A DNA stretch of 64,000 nt from Quadrisphaera sp. DSM 44207 (GTDB taxonomy: Bacteria > Actinomycetota > Actinomycetes > Actinomycetales > Quadrisphaeraceae). The position numbers and the translations under genes were made by a program. Below are positions 1 to 8,253 of this stretch, piece by piece. Position 1 is the stretch's first letter. Every line of letters starts with the position of its first letter. The stretch spans positions 1,054,001-1,118,000 of the forward strand of contig NZ_FNKA01000001.1 in the NCBI RefSeq assembly GCF_900101335.1, written 5' to 3'. Below the pieces are notes generated by a model. The model was given only the letters and a program-made list of their open reading frames with translations. It searched no databases and had not been told where the DNA came from.

Positions 1-15
1 GGCAGGAGGTGCGAC

Positions 16-744
16 ATGAGCGAGCACGAGCAGGACGACGACGCCACCGGCGATGACCGCCCGGCCTCCGGTGAGTTCGGCGCCGAGTACTGGGAGGAGC
101 GGTACCGCCGCGGCGAGCCCACGAGCACGCACGGCCCGAGCCCGTCGCTGGTCGCGGAGGCCGGCCCGCTCGCGCCGGGGCTGGCCCTGGACGCGGGCTG
201 CGGACGCGGCGCCGACGCGGTCTGGCTCGCCTCCCGCGGCTGGCGCGTCACCGCCGTCGACGTCTCCGCCGCCGCGCTGGCGCACGCGCAGGACGCCGCC
301 CGCGCCGCCGGGCAGGACGTCGCGGACCGGATCGAGCGGGTCCGTGCCGACCTGACCGCCTGGAGCCCCGGCGAGCGCCGGTTCGACCTCGTCACCTCCT
401 CCTACGTCCACGTGCCCGGGCCCGCGGAGGACCTGTTCGCCCGGCTCGCGTCCTGGGTCGCGCCCGGGGGCACGCTGCTCGTCGTCGGCCACGACGGCGG
501 ACCGGGCACCGGAGCCGGCGACCACGGGCACGGCAGTCACGGGCACGGTGGTCACGGGCACGCGCACCCGCCCGGCGCGCGGATCCGGGCGGAGCAGGTC
601 ACGGCCGGTCTGCCCGAGGACGAGTGGGAGGTCCTCGTCGCGGAGCCCAGGACGCACGTGGTCCAGCGACCCGACGGCGCAGGCGCCGTTCCGCTCGACG
701 ACGTCGTCGTCCGCGCGCGGCGGATCGGCCCACCGCGGCGCTGA
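16..744 (+). CDS. Class I SAM-dependent methyltransferase with a His-rich insert
   Basis: A 242-residue protein with a Rossmann methyltransferase fold. The SAM-binding motif LDAGCGRG lies at residues 58-65, an acidic residue ends strand 2 (VTAVDVSAAAL), and the GGTLLVVGHD motif is near residue 151. The arrangement resembles the TehB/thiopurine methyltransferase group, so the substrate may be a metalloid or small thiol, but this is inference. Unusually, residues 170-184 contain seven histidines alternating with glycine, a possible metal-binding loop between the last strands of the fold. An AGGAGGT ribosome site at 4-10 supports the ATG at 16. The gene appears to be monocistronic, and the next gene is a separate regulator. 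It is a confident methyltransferase of unknown substrate. Confidence 0.8.
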   Translation: MSEHEQDDDATGDDRPASGEFGAEYWEERYRRGEPTSTHGPSPSLVAEAGPLAPGLALDAGCGRGADAVWLASRGWRVTAVDVSAAALAHAQDAARAAGQDVADRIERVRADLTAWSPGERRFDLVTSSYVHVPGPAEDLFARLASWVAPGGTLLVVGHDGGPGTGAGDHGHGSHGHGGHGHAHPPGARIRAEQVTAGLPEDEWEVLVAEPRTHVVQRPDGAGAVPLDDVVVRARRIGPPRR

Positions 745-763
745 CCGCGAGCCTGCCGGTCGC

Positions 764-790
764 TGTTCGGTACAGTGAACACATGGTTCA
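764..790 (+). promoter_or_regulatory. Candidate operator of overlapping GTTC/GAAC half-sites
   Basis: Three half-sites overlap here. TGTTC (764-768) and GAACA (777-781) form one inverted pair. TGAAC (776-780) and GTTCA (786-790) form a second, perfect pair with a 5-nt spacer. A TACAGT hexamer (771-776) resembling a -10 box lies inside. The block is upstream of the XRE-cupin regulator gene and is a plausible autoregulatory operator, but the gene starts 180 nt downstream, so the link is inferred. Confidence 0.5.
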
Positions 791-970
791 TCGCCGACGT
801 CAGGTGCCTGCCGAGCCGCTCGCTGGTCCCGCGGCGTGTCGACGCCGGCGAGCCCGTGGTCGCTGAGGCGGCCGACGGCCCGGGCGCCTGGCAGCTGCGG
901 GTCGAGCAGGAGGTGAGCGTCGAGAGGGACGCTTCCGCGTCGCCTGCACCGCCGGGCACCGGCCGCTCTC

Positions 971-1636
971 GTGAGTGACCGGACCGATCCTCCTCGGGTG
1001 GCGGACGGTGAGGCTGGACGGCGCGCACGCCGCACCGGCCCGGCGTCCAGCGCCGCCTCGACGGCGGTGGGCGCTCAGATCCGGCGCCGGCGCGAGCAGC
1101 GCGGGATGAGCGCGGCCGAGCTGGCCCGGCGCGCTGGGATCAGCAAAGCCACCCTCTCCGGGCTGGAGGCCGGGAGCGGCAATCCCACGATCGACACCCT
1201 GGACGCGATCGCGGTCGCGCTGAGCATCCCGCTGACCGACCTGCTGGCCCGGCCCACCAGCGCCGGACCGGTGCTCGTCCCAGCCACCCCGCCGAACACC
1301 GACGGGCCGACCCGGGAGCTGCTGCGCCGGATCAGCAGCGGGCACAGCCTGGAGCTGTGGCGCCTGCGCATGCCAGCCCGCACCCATCTGCACGGGGTGC
1401 CGCACGCTCCGGGCACCGTCGAGCACCTGCTGGTCGCCGCCGGCCACCTGAGCGCCGGGCCGAGCGGGGCCCTGCGCGCCCTGGGTCCTGGTGACCTGCT
1501 CGCCTTCGCCGGCGACAGCGCGCACGAGTACCGCACCGGCGAGGTGGACGTCGACGTCACCGTGGTGATCACCGCTCCGGTCCTCGACCGACCCGCACCC
1601 CCCACCGCCCTGACCGCTCACCCCTCCCGTCCCTGA
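971..1636 (+). CDS. XRE-family transcriptional regulator with C-terminal cupin domain
   Basis: A 221-residue regulator. An HTH_3/XRE domain covers about residues 35-92 (IRRRREQRGMSAAELARRAG, then SGLEAGSGNPTIDTLDAIA). A C-terminal cupin-like beta-barrel covers about residues 110-205. Such proteins sense a small ligand, often an amino acid or amine, and control an adjacent transporter. The LysE-type exporter gene begins 10 nt after the stop codon, so the two probably form an operon in which this protein controls export. The GTG at 971 is used; another GTG at about 1001 would drop a disordered N-terminus. The GTTC/GAAC block at 764-790 is the likely operator. Confidence 0.82.
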   Translation: MSDRTDPPRVADGEAGRRARRTGPASSAASTAVGAQIRRRREQRGMSAAELARRAGISKATLSGLEAGSGNPTIDTLDAIAVALSIPLTDLLARPTSAGPVLVPATPPNTDGPTRELLRRISSGHSLELWRLRMPARTHLHGVPHAPGTVEHLLVAAGHLSAGPSGALRALGPGDLLAFAGDSAHEYRTGEVDVDVTVVITAPVLDRPAPPTALTAHPSRP

Positions 1637-1646
1637 GGAGCCCGCG

Positions 1647-2303
1647 ATGTCCCTGGCCGCCGCCGCACCCCTGCTCGCAGCGTGGATCCTCGCGGTGGTC
1701 AGCCCGGGCCCGGACTTCCTGGTGGTGCTGCGCACCGCCTCGACCCGCTCCCGCGCCGCCGGCCTGCTCGCCGGGCTCGGCGTGGTCACCGGCATCGCGT
1801 GCTGGGCGGTCGCGGCCCTGGTCGGCATCAGCGCCCTGCTGGAGCGCCACGAGGACCTGTACACCGCCCTGCGTCTGCTGGGGGCCGTGGTCCTGATCGG
1901 ATTCGGCGTGACCACCCTGGCCGGCGCCTGGCGCGGTCCCACCGGCACCCCCGGGGAGGCAGGCGCCGGTGCTGCCGGCTCGCCCGGCGAAGGCTCGGTG
2001 GTGGATCGGCGCAGCGGGCTGGACGCCTGGCGCATCGGGCTGGTGACCAACCTGGCCAACCCCAAGGCCCTGGTCTTCTTCGGCGCCCTGTTCGCCAGCC
2101 TGCTGCCGGTCGGCACCAGCCCCGGGCGACGAGCCGTGATCCTGGTCGCCATGCTCACCATCGCCTCGACCTGGTTCTCCGCCGTCGCGCTGGCCGCCAG
2201 CACCCCACCCGCCGTGCGCGCCTACCAGCGGGCGCGCCGGGGCATCGACGCCGTCACCGGCGGCCTCTTCACCGCCTTCGGCGCCGCCCTCGTCCCGCGC
2301 TGA
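1647..2303 (+). CDS. LysE/RhtB-family amino-acid exporter
   Basis: A 218-residue integral membrane protein of the LysE superfamily. It carries the N-terminal family signature SPGPDFLVVLRTA at residues 18-30, hydrophobic helices between residues 1 and 95, a polar Gly/Ala-rich loop near residues 105-125, then NLANPKALVFFGALFA and a final helix pair. Family members export basic or neutral amino acids or their analogues; the substrate cannot be read from sequence. AGGAG just before the ATG supports the start. It is coupled to the upstream XRE-cupin regulator. A remnant of a second LysE gene lies at 13199-13376. Confidence 0.85.
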   Translation: MSLAAAAPLLAAWILAVVSPGPDFLVVLRTASTRSRAAGLLAGLGVVTGIACWAVAALVGISALLERHEDLYTALRLLGAVVLIGFGVTTLAGAWRGPTGTPGEAGAGAAGSPGEGSVVDRRSGLDAWRIGLVTNLANPKALVFFGALFASLLPVGTSPGRRAVILVAMLTIASTWFSAVALAASTPPAVRAYQRARRGIDAVTGGLFTAFGAALVPR

Positions 2304-2467
2304 GCACCCGTCAGACCCGGCGGGAGGTCGACGCTCGCCGCGCTCCGAACCGCTCTCGCCGGGCCGCGATCGACCAGCCCGTCGACGGTGCCCAGCGGCT
2401 GATGGACCGCTCCTCGGTGCCCGGGTGATCCGGCAGGGCCGGTCGATGGCCTGAGGGCGGGCCCACG

Positions 2468-2491
2468 GCACCCGCCCCAGGACGCGGGTGC
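2468..2491. terminator. GC-rich hairpin between convergent genes
   Basis: GCACCCGC (2468-2475) and GCGGGTGC (2484-2491) form a perfect 8-bp stem with an 8-nt loop. It lies between the rightward LysE gene and the leftward methyltransferase stop at 2495, and could serve both. There is no U tract, which is usual in high-GC actinobacteria. The rest of 2304-2494 shows no convincing gene. Confidence 0.5.
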
Positions 2492-2494
2492 GCG

Positions 2495-3382
2495 TCAGGC
2501 GGGGCGGCGCGCGACGGCGAGCAGCCCGGTGCCGGGCGCCGCCGGCTGCGCGAGCACGTCCGCGACGCTCCAGGCGCCGTCCGGGGGCACCGCGGCCGCG
2601 GGCCGGTCGCGGGTGATCCGGTGCACCGCGCGCACGGCCAGCGGCTCCAGGCCACCGACGAGGCGGCTGGCGGCCGTCCAGGCCCGGTTGCCCACGGGCT
2701 GCAGCACCGCGCCGAGGCGGGTGAGCCGGAAGGCCGGCCCGTCGATCCGCAGCACCCGCACCGGCCACCCGCCCGTGCCCGCGACCACCACGCGCAGCAG
2801 CGCCGCGGCGTCCAGGGGCCCGACGTGCGGGGCGTAGCCCGACCAGCCGCCGAGGTAGCCGGACTCGTCGGGGGTGGAGAGCACGAGCGCGCCGCCGGGG
2901 CGCACCCGCTCGGCGAGGGCGGCGACGAACCCCTGCTGCTCGGCCGGGCGCAGGTGCTCGACGACCTCCATCGCGGCCACGACGGCGGCGGCGGGAGCGG
3001 CCGCCAGGTCGGCCCGGACGACGACGTCGGGGAAGGCGGCCGCCGCCAGGGCCGCGTGCTGCTCATCGGGATCGACCAGGGTCAGCGGGCGGCCGAGGCG
3101 CTCGCGCAGCAGCCCGGAGAAGGACCCGGTGCCGGCGCCGACGTCGACGACGGGCCCCGGCGCCTCGACGTCGCCCGTGGCCGCCGCGGCGACGAGGTAG
3201 TTGACGCAGTGGCGCAGCAGCGAGGTGCGGTTGCGGTGCAGGCCCGGGTCGCCGCCGTGGGTGTTCGCCGCCGCGGTGCCGGAGCGGACGCGGTCGAGGG
3301 CGTCCATGGCCGCCTCCACGCTCCGCACGGCGTCCGCGACACGGGAGGGGCCGCAGGAGCCGGCCTGGTGCAGCGCGCTCAT
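2495..3382 (-). CDS. Class I SAM-dependent methyltransferase
   Basis: A 295-residue methyltransferase. The SAM motif VVDVGAGTGSFSG is near residues 79-91, motif II LTLVDPDE follows, and MEVVEHLRPAEQQGF is near residue 137 with RPGGALVLSTPDE after it. This is the methyltransferase 11/UbiG-like arrangement. The C-terminal third is less conserved and may bind the acceptor. It is the last gene of the leftward operon, 19 nt after the CDP-glycerol transferase, so a surface-glycan or lipid-linked acceptor is possible. That substrate is inference. Confidence 0.75.
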   Translation of the reverse strand: MSALHQAGSCGPSRVADAVRSVEAAMDALDRVRSGTAAANTHGGDPGLHRNRTSLLRHCVNYLVAAAATGDVEAPGPVVDVGAGTGSFSGLLRERLGRPLTLVDPDEQHAALAAAAFPDVVVRADLAAAPAAAVVAAMEVVEHLRPAEQQGFVAALAERVRPGGALVLSTPDESGYLGGWSGYAPHVGPLDAAALLRVVVAGTGGWPVRVLRIDGPAFRLTRLGAVLQPVGNRAWTAASRLVGGLEPLAVRAVHRITRDRPAAAVPPDGAWSVADVLAQPAAPGTGLLAVARRPA

Positions 3383-3401
3383 GGGCGGGCAGTCTGCCCG
3401 C

Positions 3402-4469
3402 TCACCGCGGCCACACCGCCGCCAGCACCCGCTCGCTGGCCCGGCCGTCGTCCAGGTGGCAGTACCGGTCGACGAAGCGGGCGTAGCGGTCCGCGTGCGC
3501 GGCGGCCACCGCGGGCAGGTCGAGCAGCGCCGCCGCCAGCTCCTCCTGGGTGGGCACGAGCGGCCCGGGCGCCTCGGCCTGCAGGTCGAGGTAGAAGCCG
3601 CGCAGGCAGTCGCGGTAGTGCTCCAGGTCGTAGGTGAACAGCACCACCGGCTTGCCGGTGACCGCGAAGTCGAACACCGCCGAGGAGTAGTCGGTGACGA
3701 GGACGTCGGCGGCCAGGTACAGGGCGGAGATGTCCGGGTGCGCGGAGACGTCCCGCACGGTCGTCGACTCGGCGGGCCGGCGCTGGTGGTGCATGTAGTG
3801 GTGCAGGCGCAGCAGCAGCACGTGCCCGTCGCCGAGGCGGTCCGCGAGCGCGGGGACGTCCAGGCCGAGGGGGACGTCGTCGTCCCCGGTCGCCTCGTCG
3901 TCGCGCCACGTCGGGGCGTACAGGACGGCGGTGGTGCCGTCGGGGACGCCGAGCTCGGCGCGCACCCGGGCCCGCCGGGCGTCGCGGTCGGGTGCGTTGA
4001 GGACGTCGTTGCGGGGGTAGCCGGTCTCCAGCACGTCCCCGTCGTAGCGGAAGGCCGCGCGCAGCAGCCGGGTCGCCTCCGCGCTGGGGGAGACGAGGTG
4101 GTCCCAGCGGGCGATGTCCTCGTCGAGGGTCGCCAGGACCGCCGCCTCGGGCAGGTGCGCGGCGTCGCGGTGGATGCGCTTGAGCGGGGTGCCGTGCCAG
4201 GTCTGCAGGTAGGTGGTGCCGGGGGCCTTGCGCCACTCGTCGAGCTGGATGTGGGTGTTGGAGACGAGCACGTCCGCGGACTCCAGCGCCGCCACGGCCT
4301 CGTCGCTGCCGATGCGCACCGTGCGCACCCCGTCGGGGAAGGCCCCGCCCCAGCGGGGGTCGGCCAGCCACACGTGCTCGGCGCGGTCCCCGCGCGCCAG
4401 CAGCGCCTCGCACAGGGCGAGGGGGCTGTCCGAGCACCGGCCGTTGAAGCTGTTCCAGACGATCCTCAC
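3402..4469 (-). CDS. CDP-glycerol glycerophosphotransferase family protein (TagB/TagF-like)
   Basis: A 355-residue enzyme of the Glyphos_transf family, which polymerises or primes glycerol-phosphate chains from CDP-glycerol on the inner face of the membrane. Family features are visible: LQTWHGTPLKRIHRD near residue 85, SPSAEATRLLRAAF, GYPRNDVLN, VLYAPTWRDDE, and LVTDYSSAVFDFAVTGKPVVLFTYD near the C-terminus. The GTG start overlaps the stop of the upstream glucosidase gene (GTGA), implying translational coupling. At 355 residues it is close to the catalytic domain alone. Its role in a teichoic-acid-like polymer or capsule is inferred. Confidence 0.82.
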   Translation of the reverse strand: MRIVWNSFNGRCSDSPLALCEALLARGDRAEHVWLADPRWGGAFPDGVRTVRIGSDEAVAALESADVLVSNTHIQLDEWRKAPGTTYLQTWHGTPLKRIHRDAAHLPEAAVLATLDEDIARWDHLVSPSAEATRLLRAAFRYDGDVLETGYPRNDVLNAPDRDARRARVRAELGVPDGTTAVLYAPTWRDDEATGDDDVPLGLDVPALADRLGDGHVLLLRLHHYMHHQRRPAESTTVRDVSAHPDISALYLAADVLVTDYSSAVFDFAVTGKPVVLFTYDLEHYRDCLRGFYLDLQAEAPGPLVPTQEELAAALLDLPAVAAAHADRYARFVDRYCHLDDGRASERVLAAVWPR

Positions 4470-6091
4470 CCTGCGTCCTCCTCCTGGGCGCCGTCGGTCG
4501 GCGCCCACCACACCGCGGTGTCCGCCGGCAGCACCGACGCCACCCCGGGCCGGGAGGCGACGAGGACGCGCGCACCGGGCGGCAGCGCGACGTCGTCGGG
4601 GCCGAAGGCCACCCAGACCCGGGTGCTCCCGCGCCGGAACGCCAGCACCCCGGCCGGGGCGTCCTCCCACTGCAGCGGCTCGGGCCCCGTCATCAGCTCG
4701 CGGCGCAGGGCGAGCACGCGCCGGTACAGGTTCAGCGTGGAGTCCGGGTCGTGCTCCTGCGCCTCGACGGTCAGCGGCCCCCACCCGGCCGGCTGCGGCA
4801 GCCACGGCGGCGCGGAGCCCGGGGGCGAGAAGCCGTAGGGCGGGGCGTCCCCGGACCACGGCAGCGGCACCCGCGACCCGTCGCGTCCGGGGTCGGTGCC
4901 GCCGGAGCGCGCGTGGATGGGGTCCACCCGCCGGTGCGAGGGGATGTCCTCGACCTCCTCCAGCCCCAGCTCCTCGCCCTGGTAGAGGTAGAGGACGCCG
5001 GGCAGCGCCGCCACGAGCACCGCGGCGGCGCGGGCGCGGGCCCGGCCGAGCGCCAGGTCCGGTGCCTGCGTGGGCCAGCGGGCCCGCTCGGACTCGTTCG
5101 AGCCCTTCTCCTCCGGCTGGGAGCGGGCGTAGCGGGTGACCTGGCGCACGACGTCGTGGTTGGTGAGCACCCAGGAGCTCGGCGCCCCGGACACCTCCGC
5201 GGCGGCCAGGCTGCGCTCGACGACGCGCCGCCACGGGCCCTCGCGCCAGGCCGCGTGCAGCGGCTCGAACTCGAAGGCCGCGTGCAGCTCGTCGGGTCGC
5301 AGGTACAGCGGCAGCCGCTCCGGGCGGGCCACCCACGCCTCGGCGACGAAGACGCGCGGCGGGTCGTAGGAGTCGGCGACCGCGCGCCACTCGCGGTAGA
5401 CCTCGTGCACCTCGTCCTGGTCCCAGGCCGGGTGCTCCTCGGCGCGGCGGTCCGCCCCGTGCGCGTCGGGCAGCCCCGGCGCCTTGACCAGGCCGTGGGC
5501 GACGTCGATGCGGAAGCCGTCGACGCCGCGGTCGAACCAGAACCGCAGGACGTCGACGAGCTCCGCGCGCACGGCCGGGCTGGACCAGTCCAGGTCCGGC
5601 TGCTCGGGGGCGAACAGGTGCAGGTACCACTCCCCCGGCGTGCCGTCGTCCGCGCTCGTGCGGGTCCACGCCGGGCCGCGGAAGCAGCTCTCCCAGTCGT
5701 TCGGCGGCAGCTGCCCGCGCTCGCCGCGCCCGGGCCGGAACAGGTAGCGGGCCCGGGCGTCGGCGTCCCCGGCCAGCGCGGCCCGGAACCACGCGTGGTC
5801 GGCGGAGGTGTGGTTGGGCACCAGGTCCAGCAGCACCCTCATCCCCAGGGCGTGCGCCTGCTCGACGAGCGCCTCGGCCTCGGCGAGGGTGCCCAGGGCC
5901 GGGTCGACGTCGCGGTAGTCCGCCACGTCGTACCCGGCGTCCACCCAGGGCGAGGGGTACCAGGGGTTGACCCACACCGCGTCGACGCCGAGGGCGGCGA
6001 GGAACGGCAGGCGCGAGCGCAGGCCCGCGACGTCCCCCACCCCGTCGCCGTCGGCGTCGGCGAAGCTGCGCAGGAAGACCTGGTAGACCAC
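4466..6091 (-). CDS. GH13 alpha-glucosidase / oligo-1,6-glucosidase
   Basis: A 541-residue glycoside hydrolase of family 13. It has conserved region I DLVPNHTS (89-96), the nucleophile Asp196 in DGFRIDVAH, the acid/base Glu251 in VFVAEAWV, and the third carboxylate Asp313 in LTNHDVV. The family hydrolyses alpha-glucosidic bonds in short oligosaccharides, probably in the cytoplasm since no signal peptide is seen. It follows a sugar ABC importer. The first in-frame GTG is at 6091, yet the family-typical PWWRTAVVYQ lies just upstream, so a CTG codon at 6109 may be the true start. Confidence 0.87.
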   Translation of the reverse strand: MVYQVFLRSFADADGDGVGDVAGLRSRLPFLAALGVDAVWVNPWYPSPWVDAGYDVADYRDVDPALGTLAEAEALVEQAHALGMRVLLDLVPNHTSADHAWFRAALAGDADARARYLFRPGRGERGQLPPNDWESCFRGPAWTRTSADDGTPGEWYLHLFAPEQPDLDWSSPAVRAELVDVLRFWFDRGVDGFRIDVAHGLVKAPGLPDAHGADRRAEEHPAWDQDEVHEVYREWRAVADSYDPPRVFVAEAWVARPERLPLYLRPDELHAAFEFEPLHAAWREGPWRRVVERSLAAAEVSGAPSSWVLTNHDVVRQVTRYARSQPEEKGSNESERARWPTQAPDLALGRARARAAAVLVAALPGVLYLYQGEELGLEEVEDIPSHRRVDPIHARSGGTDPGRDGSRVPLPWSGDAPPYGFSPPGSAPPWLPQPAGWGPLTVEAQEHDPDSTLNLYRRVLALRRELMTGPEPLQWEDAPAGVLAFRRGSTRVWVAFGPDDVALPPGARVLVASRPGVASVLPADTAVWWAPTDGAQEEDAG

Positions 6092-6149
6092 CGCGGTGCG
6101 CCACCAGGGCAGCGCACCCCCGGCTGCGGGCCCGGGCTCGCGCCCGTGC

Positions 6150-7136
6150 TCAGCAGTCGGTGCGGTAGACGTACTGCTGCACCTCCTCCGAGGCCTGGTT
6201 CTCCGGCGTGGCGAAGACGAACGGCACGGTCTGCTCGCGCTCGACCTCCTCGCCGTCCGCCAGCGCCACGGCGGTCTCCACGCCCAGGGCGCCCTCGCCG
6301 TAGGGGTACTGCACGACGATGCCGTCGACGTTCCCGTCCTCCAGGGCCTGCAGGATCGGCTCGGAGGTGTCGTAGCCGACGACCTTCACCTCGCCGGTGC
6401 GCCCCGCCTCGCGCACGCCCGTGATGGCGCCCTCGGTGTTGTTGGTGCTCATCGTGTAGATGCCGACGAGGTTCGGGTTGGACGAGGCGGCCGAGGACGC
6501 GATGGACGCCGCCCGCGCGGTCTGGTTCTCCGCGTACTGCTCCCCCAGGTAGGTGATGCCCGGGTACTCGGCCAGCTTCTCGCGGAAGCCGCGCTCGCGG
6601 GCCTCGCCGATGGGGTTGCCGGGGGACTGGTTGATCGCCAGGACCTCCCCCTGCTCGCCGACCATCTGCGCCAGCTGCTCGGCGGCCAGCGCCCCGCCGG
6701 CCTCGTTGTCGGACTGGATGTTCGAGCTGGCGATGCTCTTGTCCTCCAGGTCGCCGTCGATGGTGATGACGTCGACGCCGGCCTCCTTGGCCTGCAGCAG
6801 CGGCACCTGCATCGCGGTGGCGTCCGTGACGGAGATCATCAGCGCGTCGGGGGCGTCGGAGACCACGGCGTTGACGATCGAGGTCTGCTCGGCGACGTCG
6901 AACTCCGAGGAGCCCTGGACGGCGAACTCCACGCCCAGCTCCTCGGCCTTGTCGCGGGCTCCGCACCCGACCGTGTTGTAGAAGGGGTTGCCGGTCAGTC
7001 CCGGCACGTAGACGACGGACAGCGCCTCCTCGCCCGAGCCCGCGGCCTCCTCCTCCCCGCCCCCGCAGGAGGCGAGGAGGAGGGCGGAGGCGGACAGGGC
7101 GAGGGCCAGGCGGGCGCGGGAAGCGGGAGGACGCAC
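6150..7136 (-). CDS. Sugar ABC transporter substrate-binding lipoprotein (RbsB-like)
   Basis: A 328-residue periplasmic-binding-protein-fold lipoprotein. A signal sequence ends in the lipobox LLASC with Cys24 as the lipidation site. A Peripla_BP_4-type domain follows: VPGLTGNPFYNTVGCGARD, then VSDAPDALMISVTDATAMQVPL, then IGEARERGFREKLAEYPG. Proteins of this group bind ribose, xylose, inositol or similar sugars for import. The GTG start has GAAGGAG about 8 nt upstream. The permease gene ends 71 nt upstream and the ATPase is further up, so this completes the importer. The neighbouring GH13 enzyme suggests a glucoside-linked diet. Confidence 0.88.
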   Translation of the reverse strand: MRPPASRARLALALSASALLLASCGGGEEEAAGSGEEALSVVYVPGLTGNPFYNTVGCGARDKAEELGVEFAVQGSSEFDVAEQTSIVNAVVSDAPDALMISVTDATAMQVPLLQAKEAGVDVITIDGDLEDKSIASSNIQSDNEAGGALAAEQLAQMVGEQGEVLAINQSPGNPIGEARERGFREKLAEYPGITYLGEQYAENQTARAASIASSAASSNPNLVGIYTMSTNNTEGAITGVREAGRTGEVKVVGYDTSEPILQALEDGNVDGIVVQYPYGEGALGVETAVALADGEEVEREQTVPFVFATPENQASEEVQQYVYRTDC

Positions 7137-7206
7137 GGGAGGAGCTCCTTCGGGAGTCGGGAGGGCGCGGGGTCGGGAGCGCGGGGTGAGCGGGGTGCGG
7201 CGGCGC

Positions 7207-8253
7207 TCAGACCCGCTCGCGGCGGCGGCGCTTGAGCTGGTCGAGGTAGACGGCGACGACGAGGACGACGCCGATGGCGACCTCCTGCCAGAACGGCTGC
7301 ACGTTCATCTGCACGAAGCCGTTGTTGAGCACCGCCGGGATCGCCATGCCGATGGTGGTGCCCAGGACGGTGCCGATGCCGCCGAACAGGCTCGTGCCGC
7401 CGAGGACGACGCCGGTGATCACCTCGAGGCCGTCGGTGGTGTGCCCGGAGACGGTCGTGGTGGCGAAGCGGGTCAGGGAGAGCATCCCGGCCAGCCCGGC
7501 GAGCGCGCCGTTGACGGTGTAGAGGACGAAGGTGTGCCGGTCGACGTCGATGCCGGAGCGGCGGGCGGACTCCGCGTTGGAGCCGATGAGCTGGGTGTGG
7601 CGGCCGAAGCGGGTCTGGGAGAGCACCACGCCGCCGACCACCGCCACCACGGCCGCCACCCACACCAGCCAGCTGACGCCGAGCGGGCGGTCGGCGGAGA
7701 CGGCGATGAGCGCCCGCGGCACGGTGCGCACGTCGGTGCCGTCGCTGATGAGCAGCGCGGCGCCGAGGGCGGCGCCCATGGACCCCAGCGTGGTGATCAG
7801 GGCCGGCACGCGCAGCCGGGCGATCACCCAGCCGTTGACCGCCCCCCAGGCCGTGCCGGCGGCCAGCGCGACGAGCAGGCCGAGCACGACCGTGCCGGCG
7901 CCCTGCCCGCCGGTGGCCTCCATGACCTTGGCCGCGCACACGCCGGAGAAGACCAGCACGGACCCGATGGAGATGTCGAAGCCCGCCGCGACCAGCACGA
8001 ACGTCATGCCGACCGCCATCACGAGCAGCACGGCCATGTCCATGAGGATGTTGCGCCCGGTGTTCAGCGTCGGGAACGAGTCCGGCTGCGCGAAGGAGAA
8101 GACGAGCACCAGCACGAGCAGGACGCCGGCCATGTAGGCCGCCGAGGAGCCCAGCGCCCGCCGCCACGGCGGCAGGCTCGCCGACGACGGGGCCGCCGGG
8201 GGCGGCGGCTCGGCCGTGCCGGTGGCGGTGCGAGAGGAGTCGACGGCGCTCAC
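7207..8253 (-). CDS. Sugar ABC transporter permease (RbsC/BPD_transp_2 family)
   Basis: A 348-residue permease with about nine to ten transmembrane segments. It carries family motifs such as GFDISIGSVLVFSGV, the conserved WGAVNGWVIARLRVPALITTLG segment, and GGTSLFGGIGTVLGT near the C-terminus. It is the membrane channel of the importer encoded here. The GTG at 8253 overlaps the ATPase stop (GTGA), giving translational coupling. The first 30 residues are Ser/Pro/Ala-rich and cytoplasmic. The C-terminus is strongly basic (LKRRRRERV). Confidence 0.88.
   Translation of the reverse strand: MSAVDSSRTATGTAEPPPPAAPSSASLPPWRRALGSSAAYMAGVLLVLVLVFSFAQPDSFPTLNTGRNILMDMAVLLVMAVGMTFVLVAAGFDISIGSVLVFSGVCAAKVMEATGGQGAGTVVLGLLVALAAGTAWGAVNGWVIARLRVPALITTLGSMGAALGAALLISDGTDVRTVPRALIAVSADRPLGVSWLVWVAAVVAVVGGVVLSQTRFGRHTQLIGSNAESARRSGIDVDRHTFVLYTVNGALAGLAGMLSLTRFATTTVSGHTTDGLEVITGVVLGGTSLFGGIGTVLGTTIGMAIPAVLNNGFVQMNVQPFWQEVAIGVVLVVAVYLDQLKRRRRERV

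Noticed and set aside
775-978. A 67-codon rightward frame before the XRE-cupin gene
   Set aside because: It lacks a ribosome site, has mixed third-position bases and no recognisable domain. It overlaps the candidate operator.
4470-6104. Extension of the CDP-glycerol transferase frame through the GH13 gene
   Set aside because: The extension is an out-of-frame reading of GH13. The GTGA overlap at 4466-4469 gives a normal family N-terminus.
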